A DNA stretch of 61,740 nt, taken from NCBI GenBank assembly GCA_048394785.1, contig DBFJGL010000056.1:1-61740 (forward strand). Reading direction: 5' to 3'. A program made the translations under genes and the position numbers. Positions 24,213-33,031 of the stretch are shown here, one piece after another. The notes under the pieces were generated by a model. That model saw only the letters and a program-made list of their open reading frames with translations, did not search any database and had not been told where the DNA came from. Source of the stretch: DBFJGL01 sp048394785. GTDB lineage: Bacteria > Bacillota > Clostridia > Christensenellales > CAG-917. Position 1 is the stretch's first letter; every line of letters starts with the position of its first letter.

Positions 24213-24869
24213 ATGAGTAAAACCAAAAAAAGTACGTTGTTTGTATTACTGCTCGCACTAATGCTTGCGGCGATTGCAGCGGTAAGCGTATCGGCGCTGC
24301 CCGCACAAACGGCGCACGCGGCAATCAATCAGTACGGAGTCATCGAGGCGGGCACGACGACCTTGAACGGTAACTTAAATCAGGGAAAGACGCTTGCTTG
24401 TAGTGTAACCGCGACGCTTAACGGAAACGGCTATACGATTTCACGCAATCTTGCAACAGATTATCCCGTAATTACCGTACGTAGCGGCGCCGTTTTGACC
24501 ATCAACAACGCAACCATCGACGGAGGATATACCTTTACGCAGAGCGGCGACTATTATATAAATACTTCCACCGCCTACCTTTCAAGCGCTCCTCTTATTT
24601 TGGTCAAGGACGGCGGAAGGCTTATTTTGAACAACTGCACCGTGCAAAACAACGTATCGTCGGAAAACGGCGGAGGGATTTATATCGAAAAGGACGGTGC
24701 GGTGGATATGTTCGATTCCACCGTGCAAAAGTGTCGGGTAACCGGCTCTTCTTCCGGCGGGGGTATTTACAATTTGGGTATCCTCGCCATGGTGGGCGGA
24801 AACGTTCGATACAACCAAGCCGGCGGCGCCGGCATTGTATATAAACAAAAAAGAAGGCTATACCGATAA
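24213..24869 (+). CDS. N-terminal part of a giant surface protein (signal peptide and beta-helix start), frame-shifted
   Basis: 218 residues in this frame. A signal peptide (about 1-35) ends LPAQTAHAA. Beta-helix rungs follow, with repeats such as NGGGIYIEKDGAV and SGGGIYNLG, the same kind as in the tethered regulator. The frame closes soon after GGAGIVYKQKRRLYR, while the beta-helix pattern continues without a break in the +1 frame from 24835 (YINKKEGYTDKTV). Removing one base in the ATTGTATATAAAC stretch (about 24835-24845) would join the two into one protein of about 2440 residues. A real mutation, phase variation or a sequencing error are all possible. Confidence 0.75.
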   Translation: MSKTKKSTLFVLLLALMLAAIAAVSVSALPAQTAHAAINQYGVIEAGTTTLNGNLNQGKTLACSVTATLNGNGYTISRNLATDYPVITVRSGAVLTINNATIDGGYTFTQSGDYYINTSTAYLSSAPLILVKDGGRLILNNCTVQNNVSSENGGGIYIEKDGAVDMFDSTVQKCRVTGSSSGGGIYNLGILAMVGGNVRYNQAGGAGIVYKQKRRLYR

Positions 24870-27800
24870 AACCGTCAACGTAACGCGCAATCTCGCCGAT
24901 AGCGGTGCGGGACTGGCAATAATAGACGGCGACGCATGGATTTACGGCACTCAGTCGGCGCCTGTCAAAGTAGAGTCCAACGTGGCGTGTCAAGGGTACA
25001 ATTACATTGCTAATCCGGACGGCACCGGAGGCGGAGTATACGTCGGATTATACGCAAAAGCGCACATATATAACTTTGTTAGCATTCAATACAATTCCGC
25101 CGGCAACGGAGGCGGTATTTACACGGTCGGCAGTACTTGGCTCGGACGGGAAGGCACGACGTCCACCCGCATGGTGGTTGCCTACAACAGCGCGACAAAT
25201 TACGGCGGAGGCATTTGGTCGGGTGGCGGCGCCGGTACTTGGCTGGGAAAAATTACTGTTTTTGAAAATACCGCGCAATACGGCGGCGGAGCGTATATCC
25301 ACAGCGAAACGACTGCGGAAAAACCCTTTGCCGTTACGTCCACGTCGCTCGTAAGCTCTAACACAGCGAGCACGGCGGGCGGTGGAATTTACGCCGACGG
25401 CGTACTGACCTTGGAATACAAGCCGTATATCGGCCTTAACAAGGTAGGCTCGGCAAACAGCAACGTCTATTTGTCGGTAACAGACGGTAAAAACAGCAAA
25501 ATAAATATTGTCCAAAAACAGACGGACAACAAAGATTCGGGTACGCAGACGGTGCCTATCGGATTGAGTTCCGATATGACTTCCGCAACGAAAATCGTCA
25601 CGACAAACTATACGGTTACGAATTCGCTTGCTCTGTCGGACGTGTTTACAACCGACAATACCGATTATTACGGGCTGTCGCTTTCGGGCGGCGAAGTGCA
25701 AATGAACCGCTACGTCAAGGTCACATATTCGCCTTACAGTTGCACGGGAAGCGCAAAAACCGTCAAGGTCGGCTACAATCAGGCCACCCTCGTTTACAGC
25801 GCCGCACAAGCCGGTTTTTCCAAGACGGGTTACAGCCTTTCGGGGTGGAGCCTTGTAGCCGGCAATTCGGTTGCAACCTACGGCTTGACGCACCAGCCCG
25901 CATTTAAGGACGATATCACCCTGTATCCCGTTTGGTCGGTAAACAGATACACGCTTACCTATGACGGCAACGGCAACACCGGCGGAGGTATGAGTACAAG
26001 CGAGTTTACTTACGGTCAGACGGCCAATCTTCGCTTGAACGGCTTTACGAAGACGGGCTACAATTTTTTAGGCTGGTCGTTCGACCAAAATGCGACGACT
26101 CCGACCTATTTAGACGGAGCCTCTTTTACCTATAATTACACCTCGGACAAAACGCTGTACGCCGTATGGAAACCATTATATTCTTACACCGTAAAGCACT
26201 ATTTGCAAAACATAGCGGACGATGAGTATACCATTGACGTTACGGAAACCCTTTCCGGCACGGGTACTACGCAGGCGGTAGCGAAAGACTACGCCGGTTT
26301 TACCGCGCAAGCGTTCAGTCAAGCGACCATTGCCGCAGACGGCAGTACGGTGGTGGAAATTTTCTACAATCGCAACAGTTACACCCTTACCTTCAACGCC
26401 AAGGGCGGCAATATTTCGAGCGATACGCTTACCGCGAAATACGGTTCGCCGATTACCCTTCCCGTTGCAACGAGAAACGCCTATACCTTTGTCGGTTGGA
26501 GCGAAACGGACGGCGGCAGCACGGCGGTAAATTACACGACTATGCCGGCGGTAAACAAAACCCTTTATGCTGTTTGGAAAAACAGGGCGCTTGTAAGCAT
26601 TTCCGTTCCCGCCGAGTATCTAACCCAAACCTATTTCGTAAACGACGCTTTGAAAGCGTTTCAAATTAACTTAGTTTACGACAACGGCGATACGGAAAGC
26701 GTTGACGTAACTTCCGCTATGGTTTCGGGCTTTTCCACGGCAGCCGTGGCGTCAAACCAAACGGCGACAATATCTTACGGCGGCAAAACCGCAACCTTTA
26801 CTTATACCGTAACGCAGGGCTACGCCTACAAGGTTCTTCATCATTTTGAAGATATTGACGGCGAAGGGTACGGAACGGATACCGCTACCGTAAGCGAAAC
26901 TCTTTACGGCACGGGAACTACGCAGGCGGTGGCAAAAAAATACGACGGCTATACCGCACCCACTACCATAGAGCAGAAGGAGATTAACGCGGACGGAACT
27001 ACGCAAGTCGATATTTATTACACCCGAAATTCTTACACCGTCACCTTCGACGCGGGCGGCGGTGAATTTCCCGCAAACGCAACGACGACGCTTTCCGCAA
27101 AATACGGCGCAAACGTTTCGGTAGCGGGCATTACCGCGCCCGCAAAACTCGGCTTTGTGTTTACCGGTTGGAACACTTCGGCGGAAGGCACCGGCACGCC
27201 GGTTGACAAAAGCGGAAATTATACCGTGACTGCGGAAACAAACCAAACCCTTTACGCCGTTTATGAAGCCAAAGCGGTGACGAGACTGACCGGCAAGTCA
27301 GACAGCAAAAATGAGTGGTACGTGGGCGAGGCAATGGGCGAATATTACTTTACTGCGGAATACAACGACGGAACGACGGAAGATATATCCGTCGTTGCGA
27401 CAGGCGTAGAAGTTAAAAATTTCGACACTTCCACCGCTACCGGTACGGGAGAAAAAAGAACGGCGACCATTAAATACGGCGGTCAGCAGTACAGCTTCAA
27501 CTACACCGTAGTTGTCAGAACGTACAGCGTGACCTACTACGCAAACGGCGCGTCGGGTGAACTGCCCATAAATACGCCGATGCCAAGCGGTATGAGTTTA
27601 ACTGTCCAAGACGGCGATTCCCTTACCAAAACGGGCTATACCTTCACAGGCTGGCTGTACAGCGGCGACGGCAACGTGTACGAGTCGAACGATACGATAA
27701 CGATGCCCGCCCAAGACGTCACCTTTACCGCACAGTGGAGTTTGAAGTCGCCCGACCTTGATTTTGGCAATATTCTCGGAGGCGCCTCTCCGGATTTCAC

Positions 27801-30800
27801 CTATGACTTCTCATACGACGGCGAGGCTCATCAGGTAACGGTAACCGCCACACACGAATTGGTAGGGCAAGTTGATTATACCTACGCTTGGTACCGTTTG
27901 AAGGCGGGCGGGACTCCGATTCCCTCTATGTATCGTACGGAAGATATGCTAAATAGCAACTGCGATCAGGTAGGCGAAACGGATACCTATGGCTTTACCG
28001 AGATTGCCCACAGCGGAACCCATTACTGTCTGGTCAAGGCGACGTACGGCAGCGATACGAGTATCGCCGTGGTACAGATTTACGTGACCGTTTCCAAAGG
28101 CGAGCAAGCGGAGTTAACCTTCTCGCAAACCGAAATAACCTACGCCGGCGAGAATATCTATTTAAGCCTATACGTTTCGGGCGGTTCGGGCGACGGAGCG
28201 ATTACCTTCCCTTATTGCACCTTTGGCAATGACGTTTCCGGCAGTTTGAATTCTGCAACCGGTGTAATCAGCAATATAACAAAGGTAGGCGGAACTATAA
28301 AAGTTACGGTACGAAAAGCCGCAAGTAGCGACGGAAACTACAAGGCGACGGAAAAAGAGTTTACGCTCACCATAAATAAGGGCGTTCAAAATATTGTAAT
28401 AGGCGATATTCAAAGCCCCACGTTCGGCAATGCTTACGACCTGACGGCTACGGGCAACGTCGGCACGGTAGCCTTTGAAACTATCACGGGAGGCACGGCT
28501 ACGGGCAAAATAGAAAACGGAAAACTTTCCGTCAGCGACCGTGGAACGGACGGTACTATTACCGTAAAAGCCACCGCCGCCGAAACCGACCTATGGGCGC
28601 AAGGCACGGCGCAAAAAACCTTTACCTTTGCCAAGGCTTCCTACGACTCCGCACCCGAATTTTCGGGCAACATTCCGGCGCAAACCTATACCCTATGCGT
28701 AGGGCGCGCGCTTTCGGAAATAACGCTTCCTACTTATTGGTCGTGGCAGGACGGGCAAAGTTTGCCCAACCAAACCGGAACTTACGACCGGATGGCTATT
28801 TTCACCCCCGCAAGCCCCGACAACTACGAGGGAACCGAAGCGACTATTTCAATAACCGTCGCCGCCCATAACTCCGAAGGCGCGGCAACGAGCAATAACG
28901 ACGGCACGCACTCTCACACTTGCTCGGTTTGTTTTGAGATAATCACCGAAAACTGCACCTTTGGCGACTGGGTGACTACCGTTCAGCCGGGCGTAAATCA
29001 AGAAGGCAGTAAATACCGCGATTGTTCCGTGTGCGGTTACCGCGACACGCAAGTCATACCCGCAACGCATACCTGCGTGTACGATGCCGAGTTCACGGTA
29101 GATATTGCGCCTACCTGCACGACGGCGGGTGAAAAATCCCGACATTGCACGACGGCAGGTTGCGATGAGCGCGTCGGTATTACCGTAATCCCCGCCCTCG
29201 GTCACTCTTGGGGCGATTGGATTGTAACCACCCCCGCCACTTGCACAACGGACGGCGTAGAAACGAGGACTTGCGCCCACGATAGTAGTCATACCGAAAC
29301 GAGGGCTATTACTGCAATCGGTCACTCTTGGGGCGATTGGACGGTCAAAAAGGCTCCAACCGCACAAACGACGGGCGAACTTGAAAGAATTTGCGCCAAC
29401 GATTCCTCGCATACCGATAGTTTTGTATTGCCCGCGCTGAACAATAGCGACTACGTTTACAGCGTTGTGACCGCACCCGGCTGCGAAACTACGGGAACAG
29501 GCAAATACTCTTACACGAAAGATAATAAAACCTTCGATTTTACCGTTACTCTTGCTGTTGCGGGGCACACCTTAACGCCTCATGTGGCAAAAGCGGCGAC
29601 CTGCACCGAAGACGGAAATACCGAATATTGGACTTGCTCCGTTTGCGGAAAATATTTCAGCAATAGTGCGGGCACGAACGAAACGACGTTGAACGCCGTC
29701 AAAATTTCGGCAATAGGTCACTCTTGGGGAGAATGGATTGTGACCACCCCCGCTACTTGTACGGAAAACGGCGTAGAAACGAGAACTTGCACCCACGACA
29801 GTAATCATACGGAAACGAGGACTATTACTGCCAAAGGTCACGAGTGGGGCGGTTGGACTTCTAACAACAACGGCACGCACACCCACGCTTGCATGTACGA
29901 CGGCAGTCACACCGAAACGGAAAACTGCACATATGAGGATAGCGTAGTTGCCCCAACCTGTACGACAAAGGGCTATACGCGCCACACCTGCACCGTTTGC
30001 GGTTATCATTACGACGACACGCCTACGGACGAAATTGCTCATACCTTAACGGCACACGCCGCCGTTTCGCCCACGCATATTACGGCGGGCAATATCGCTT
30101 ATTGGACTTGTTCTGTTTGTAAAAAGTATTTTTCGGACGTAAACGGCGAAACGGAAATCAGCCTGAACGACACCGTACTGCAGGCTACCGGACACAGCCA
30201 TTCTTCCGAATGGAAAAGCGACGAGAGCGGACATTGGCACGAGTGCAGTTGCGGAGATAAGGCAGACGTGTCGGCGCATACCCCCGGGGCGGCGGCAACC
30301 GAAACCACGCCACAAACCTGTACGACGTGCGGATACGTAATTACGCCCGCTACCGGACACGCAACGCATACGCCCGATACTTCCAAGTGGCATTCCGACG
30401 GCACGAACCATTGGCACAAGTGCACCGGCTGTGAGGAAAAACTTGATGTTGCCCAACATAGCGGAGGCACGGCGGACTGCGAGCACAAGGCGGTTTGCGA
30501 AATTTGCGGCGCCGAATACGGCGAGCTTGCCGCGCACAGCTACGGCGAATGGACTCATTACAACGACACGCAGCACAAGCGGGTTTGCTCGGTTAATGCA
30601 GACCACGTCGAATACGTCGACCACGCTTGGAACGACGGAGTAATTACCACCGCGCCTACCCATACCGCGGCGGGCGTAAAAACCTATACCTGCGCGGATT
30701 GCGGACACACCAAAGCGGAAAGCATCCCCGCTACTGCCGAGCACTTTTACAATTTGGAAATTGCGGAGGCAAGGTTTTTGAAATCCGCCGCCACTTGTAC

Positions 30801-31542
30801 GCAAAAAGCGGTTTATTACAAGAGCTGCGCCTGCGGCGAACGCGGAACGGCAACCTTCGAGTACGGCGGTTATGCTGCGCACACATTGACCGCGCACGAG
30901 GCCGTAGCAGCCACCTGCACCCAAAACGGCAATATCGCTTATTGGAGTTGCTCGGTGTGTAATAAGTATTTCAGCGATAGCACGGGCGAAACCGAAATAA
31001 CGCAGGCGCAAACGGTAACAGCGGCGGGGCATAATTATGTGTTTACAAGGACGGTTGCGCCTAATCTCGAAGCGCAGACGGACGGTTACGACCTGTGGAC
31101 GTGCACCCGCGATGAAAGCCATACCGAACGGCGCAATATCGTGGAATGGGAAACATTGATTGCCGATAAGGTGACCGTCATGGTGTCGGGCGGCACGATA
31201 CAAGGCCAAAGCGGCTCGTCCATAATCGTCAATAAAAACGGAAACGTCACGGTTGTGGCAGACGAAATCGAAGGCAAAACCTTTGTCGGTTGGCGAAACG
31301 CAAACGGAGATATTGTCAGCGAAAACGCTACCTACACTTTCAGAGCAAGCGCGGATATGACGCTTACCGCCGTGTACGAGGACGTCACGTCCAAACCTAA
31401 GGGACTTTCAGGCGGCGCAATCGCGGGCATAGCGGTCGGAGGCGTGGCTATTGCAGGATTTGGTGGATTTGCAATATTCTGGTTTGCGGTCAAGAAAAAA
31501 TCTTTTGCCGATTTACTTGCAGCGGTCAAACGCAAAAAATAA
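24835..31542 (+). CDS. Giant repeat-rich surface protein, main part
   Basis: 2235 residues, continuing the frame-shifted gene that starts at 24213. In order: end of the beta-helix (to ~230); several InlB/Listeria-Bacteroides repeats, such as KTGYNFLGWSFDQN, between about 300 and 960, mixed with MucBP-like units (YTVKHYLQNIADDEY); Ig-like repeats to about 1340; then about 700 residues of Cys/His-rich repeats of the pattern GHSWGDW..TTPATCT..GVETRTC; a last InlB-like unit; and one membrane helix near the C-terminus (GGAIAGIAVGGVAIAGFGGF) with a lysine-rich tail. There is no LPxTG motif, so it is membrane-held rather than sortase-linked. An adhesin role is likely from its composition. Near-identical DNA repeats (29200, 29320, 29716) make copy-number change likely. 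Confidence 0.8.
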   Translation: MYINKKEGYTDKTVNVTRNLADSGAGLAIIDGDAWIYGTQSAPVKVESNVACQGYNYIANPDGTGGGVYVGLYAKAHIYNFVSIQYNSAGNGGGIYTVGSTWLGREGTTSTRMVVAYNSATNYGGGIWSGGGAGTWLGKITVFENTAQYGGGAYIHSETTAEKPFAVTSTSLVSSNTASTAGGGIYADGVLTLEYKPYIGLNKVGSANSNVYLSVTDGKNSKINIVQKQTDNKDSGTQTVPIGLSSDMTSATKIVTTNYTVTNSLALSDVFTTDNTDYYGLSLSGGEVQMNRYVKVTYSPYSCTGSAKTVKVGYNQATLVYSAAQAGFSKTGYSLSGWSLVAGNSVATYGLTHQPAFKDDITLYPVWSVNRYTLTYDGNGNTGGGMSTSEFTYGQTANLRLNGFTKTGYNFLGWSFDQNATTPTYLDGASFTYNYTSDKTLYAVWKPLYSYTVKHYLQNIADDEYTIDVTETLSGTGTTQAVAKDYAGFTAQAFSQATIAADGSTVVEIFYNRNSYTLTFNAKGGNISSDTLTAKYGSPITLPVATRNAYTFVGWSETDGGSTAVNYTTMPAVNKTLYAVWKNRALVSISVPAEYLTQTYFVNDALKAFQINLVYDNGDTESVDVTSAMVSGFSTAAVASNQTATISYGGKTATFTYTVTQGYAYKVLHHFEDIDGEGYGTDTATVSETLYGTGTTQAVAKKYDGYTAPTTIEQKEINADGTTQVDIYYTRNSYTVTFDAGGGEFPANATTTLSAKYGANVSVAGITAPAKLGFVFTGWNTSAEGTGTPVDKSGNYTVTAETNQTLYAVYEAKAVTRLTGKSDSKNEWYVGEAMGEYYFTAEYNDGTTEDISVVATGVEVKNFDTSTATGTGEKRTATIKYGGQQYSFNYTVVVRTYSVTYYANGASGELPINTPMPSGMSLTVQDGDSLTKTGYTFTGWLYSGDGNVYESNDTITMPAQDVTFTAQWSLKSPDLDFGNILGGASPDFTYDFSYDGEAHQVTVTATHELVGQVDYTYAWYRLKAGGTPIPSMYRTEDMLNSNCDQVGETDTYGFTEIAHSGTHYCLVKATYGSDTSIAVVQIYVTVSKGEQAELTFSQTEITYAGENIYLSLYVSGGSGDGAITFPYCTFGNDVSGSLNSATGVISNITKVGGTIKVTVRKAASSDGNYKATEKEFTLTINKGVQNIVIGDIQSPTFGNAYDLTATGNVGTVAFETITGGTATGKIENGKLSVSDRGTDGTITVKATAAETDLWAQGTAQKTFTFAKASYDSAPEFSGNIPAQTYTLCVGRALSEITLPTYWSWQDGQSLPNQTGTYDRMAIFTPASPDNYEGTEATISITVAAHNSEGAATSNNDGTHSHTCSVCFEIITENCTFGDWVTTVQPGVNQEGSKYRDCSVCGYRDTQVIPATHTCVYDAEFTVDIAPTCTTAGEKSRHCTTAGCDERVGITVIPALGHSWGDWIVTTPATCTTDGVETRTCAHDSSHTETRAITAIGHSWGDWTVKKAPTAQTTGELERICANDSSHTDSFVLPALNNSDYVYSVVTAPGCETTGTGKYSYTKDNKTFDFTVTLAVAGHTLTPHVAKAATCTEDGNTEYWTCSVCGKYFSNSAGTNETTLNAVKISAIGHSWGEWIVTTPATCTENGVETRTCTHDSNHTETRTITAKGHEWGGWTSNNNGTHTHACMYDGSHTETENCTYEDSVVAPTCTTKGYTRHTCTVCGYHYDDTPTDEIAHTLTAHAAVSPTHITAGNIAYWTCSVCKKYFSDVNGETEISLNDTVLQATGHSHSSEWKSDESGHWHECSCGDKADVSAHTPGAAATETTPQTCTTCGYVITPATGHATHTPDTSKWHSDGTNHWHKCTGCEEKLDVAQHSGGTADCEHKAVCEICGAEYGELAAHSYGEWTHYNDTQHKRVCSVNADHVEYVDHAWNDGVITTAPTHTAAGVKTYTCADCGHTKAESIPATAEHFYNLEIAEARFLKSAATCTQKAVYYKSCACGERGTATFEYGGYAAHTLTAHEAVAATCTQNGNIAYWSCSVCNKYFSDSTGETEITQAQTVTAAGHNYVFTRTVAPNLEAQTDGYDLWTCTRDESHTERRNIVEWETLIADKVTVMVSGGTIQGQSGSSIIVNKNGNVTVVADEIEGKTFVGWRNANGDIVSENATYTFRASADMTLTAVYEDVTSKPKGLSGGAIAGIAVGGVAIAGFGGFAIFWFAVKKKSFADLLAAVKRKK

Positions 31543-31668
31543 AATTTGGGTTTTCTCGCCACTCTCTATCGGTTCGGCGCACATTTTGAACAAACGATTA
31601 CGGTCATCACGCATTGCTGAAAAACTTGAACGATAAGAGTCGGACAGCTTAAATATTGAGGTTAAAAT

Positions 31669-31848
31669 ATGAGACGATATGCGACATGTCCTGTTTGCGG
31701 ACATAAATTATTAAAAGGTCAAAACGGAACAAATGCGGAAGTGCTTTGTCCGAAATGCTCACAAAAAATTATTGTGACGATTATCAACTATCATGTGACG
31801 ACTGTCGAAAAAGAATATGCAACCGAAAAAGAAAATCCAACTGAATAA
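31669..31848 (+). CDS. Com-like small zinc-finger protein
   Basis: 59 residues: MRRYATCPVCGHKLLKG, then LCPKCSQKI, i.e. two CxxC knuckles about 20 residues apart, and an acidic tail. Size and spacing resemble phage Com-type translational regulators and small zinc-ribbon proteins of mobile elements. A GAGG ribosome site lies 10 bases upstream. It stands alone after the giant gene and before a terminator. The role is unknown. Confidence 0.65.
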   Translation: MRRYATCPVCGHKLLKGQNGTNAEVLCPKCSQKIIVTIINYHVTTVEKEYATEKENPTE

Positions 31849-31867
31849 AACACCTAAGTATGCGAAA

Positions 31868-31898
31868 AGCCCTCGATTTTATGGTCGAGGGCTTTTTG
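31868..31898 (+). terminator. Rho-independent terminator
   Basis: AGCCCTCGA / TCGAGGGCT with an 8-base loop and TTTTGTT, 20 bases after the Com-like gene. It ends the surface module. Confidence 0.85.
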
Positions 31899-31949
31899 TT
31901 ATAAAATTCTACATACGCTGAAATTACAAGCAACCGCCGTTGAGAATAT

Positions 31950-31986
31950 TCTACCTGCGTTGATGTAAACTATATGCAGAGGTAGA
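31950..31986. promoter_or_regulatory. Candidate operator in front of the XRE gene
   Basis: Imperfect inverted repeat TCTACCTGC (31950-31958) and GCAGAGGTAGA (31976-31986), ending 4 bases before the XRE start codon. A TTGAGA (31940) lies just upstream. The location suits self-repression by the XRE protein. Confidence 0.4.
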
Positions 31987-31989
31987 AAT

Positions 31990-32322
31990 ATGTTAAATTC
32001 CCGCGAATTATATGAGAAAATCGAATTTTTGCGTATTGAGAAAGGGTTAACTGCAAATAAATTGAGCGAACTTGCAGGAATTTCTCACAGTACGCTAAAT
32101 TCTTGGAAAATTCGAGGAACAATGCCAAAACTCGAAGTGTTAGATGGGTTATGCTATGCCTTGGGAACCACTCTCTCGGCGTTTTTAAGCGACATAGATG
32201 CAGACAAACTGACTGCGGAAGAAATCGAACTATTACAGCATTGGAATACTTTGGATAAAGGACAAAAGCAAGCATTTATGCAAATGATTAAATCGGTCAA
32301 AGGTGACCAAACAACAATTTAA
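31990..32322 (+). CDS. XRE-family transcriptional regulator
   Basis: 110 residues. The HTH is at about residues 8-62: IEFLRIEKGLTANKLSELAG, then ISHSTLNSWKIRGTMPKLEV. The short C-terminal region (EELLQHWNTLDKGQKQAFMQ) is typical of element-encoded repressors. It lies between two terminators, behind an inverted repeat, at the head of the element's core block. It probably keeps the transfer genes or itself in check. Start after AGAGGT. Confidence 0.85.
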   Translation: MLNSRELYEKIEFLRIEKGLTANKLSELAGISHSTLNSWKIRGTMPKLEVLDGLCYALGTTLSAFLSDIDADKLTAEEIELLQHWNTLDKGQKQAFMQMIKSVKGDQTTI

Positions 32323-32360
32323 TAATTTGTTGCAGAGAGCTGTATTCTTTATAAGAAGTC

Positions 32361-32423
32361 AAGAGCCTAACAAATAGAATTATCCTTTGGGATTTTTTCT
32401 GTTGCGTTAGGCTCTTTTTATAT
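32361..32423 (+). terminator. Terminator after the XRE gene
   Basis: AAGAGCCTAAC pairs with GTTAGGCTCTT across a ~35-base loop, and a T-run follows. The long loop makes it atypical. Confidence 0.55.
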
Positions 32424-32437
32424 GTTTTAACGGGAAT

Positions 32438-32477
32438 GCCCGATGGCGTAATTCGTACGCTGTCGGGCTTTTTCATT
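32438..32477 (+). terminator. Second terminator-like hairpin
   Basis: GCCCGAtgGCGTA pairs with TACGCtgTCGGGC, an interrupted 11-bp stem followed by TTTTTCATTTT. It lies directly upstream of the sigma-like gene, so it could act as an attenuator as well as a terminator. Confidence 0.6.
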
Positions 32478-32535
32478 TTAGGTCTAAACCTCGCGTCCGG
32501 TAGTGATAAAAATTCGCTACGGAGAGTTTTTGGGA

Positions 32536-32955
32536 ATGGCCACTATCAACTACCGTTTTCATGACGGCCACTATGAAACGTTGGAGGTAACGGAAGAAAT
32601 TGCGGATACATTCAAAGAGTGTAACCGTGAAGATTGGCGTTTGCGAAAACGGCAGCAAAAATATGAAACAAAAATATCGCTTTCGCAGATGACGGAAGAT
32701 TGCGGGTTTGACGTTCCCGATAACAATCTTTCGCCCGAAGATCAAATAATAGATCAAGAAGAACGGGACAAGCTGTATCGCACTTTGAAACAAAGCATTT
32801 CCTGTTTATTGCCGCCGCAACGCTTATTGCTCCGACAGATTTACATAGAAAACAGATCATTAAAGCAAATTGCCGAAGAAACAGGCGTAAGCTATCAGGC
32901 AATTCAAAACCGATTGAAAAAAATTTTTGAGAAATTACGAAAATTTTTTGATTAA
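32536..32955 (+). CDS. Sigma-70 region 4-like protein, first of two paralogues
   Basis: 139 residues from ATG 32536 (GGAGAG about 10 bases upstream); a longer in-frame reading from 32503 has no ribosome site. The N-terminus MATINYRFHDGHYETLEV is shared with the next gene. The C-terminal ~60 residues form a sigma region 4 helix-turn-helix (LLPPQRLLLRQIYIENRSLK, EETGVSYQAIQNRLKKIFEK). There is no region 2, so it is not a complete sigma factor. Such proteins are common in Firmicutes conjugative elements and may steer polymerase to element promoters. A perfect terminator follows immediately. Confidence 0.8.
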   Translation: MATINYRFHDGHYETLEVTEEIADTFKECNREDWRLRKRQQKYETKISLSQMTEDCGFDVPDNNLSPEDQIIDQEERDKLYRTLKQSISCLLPPQRLLLRQIYIENRSLKQIAEETGVSYQAIQNRLKKIFEKLRKFFD

Positions 32956-32981
32956 GGGGGTTGTGCCCCCTTAATTTTTTT
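32952..32981 (+). terminator. Strong terminator between the two sigma-like genes
   Basis: TTAAGGGGG / CCCCCTTAA with a 5-base loop, followed by seven Ts, overlapping the stop codon of the first paralogue. It would separate the two genes into different expression units. Confidence 0.85.
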
Positions 32982-33022
32982 CCGAATAGGTGCAGGGCAA
33001 TCCCCTGACATCTATTCGGAGG
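32982..33022 (+). promoter_or_regulatory. Hairpin overlapping the ribosome site of the second sigma-like gene
   Basis: CCGAATAG (32982-32989) pairs with CTATTCGG (33012-33019), and inside it CAGGG pairs with CCCTG. The last two G of the stem are the first bases of the GGAGG ribosome site (33018-33022). The fold could therefore limit translation of the gene at 33032. Confidence 0.5.
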
Positions 33023-33031
33023 TCATTCTAT

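Noticed and set aside
24835..24869. Programmed -1 frameshift at the A-run
   Set aside because: Going from the first to the second frame needs +1 (or -2); the A-run would serve a -1 shift.
24213..31542. Sortase-anchored (LPxTG) adhesin
   Set aside because: No LPxTG-like motif before the C-terminal helix; the same is true for the 37697 and 15336 proteins.
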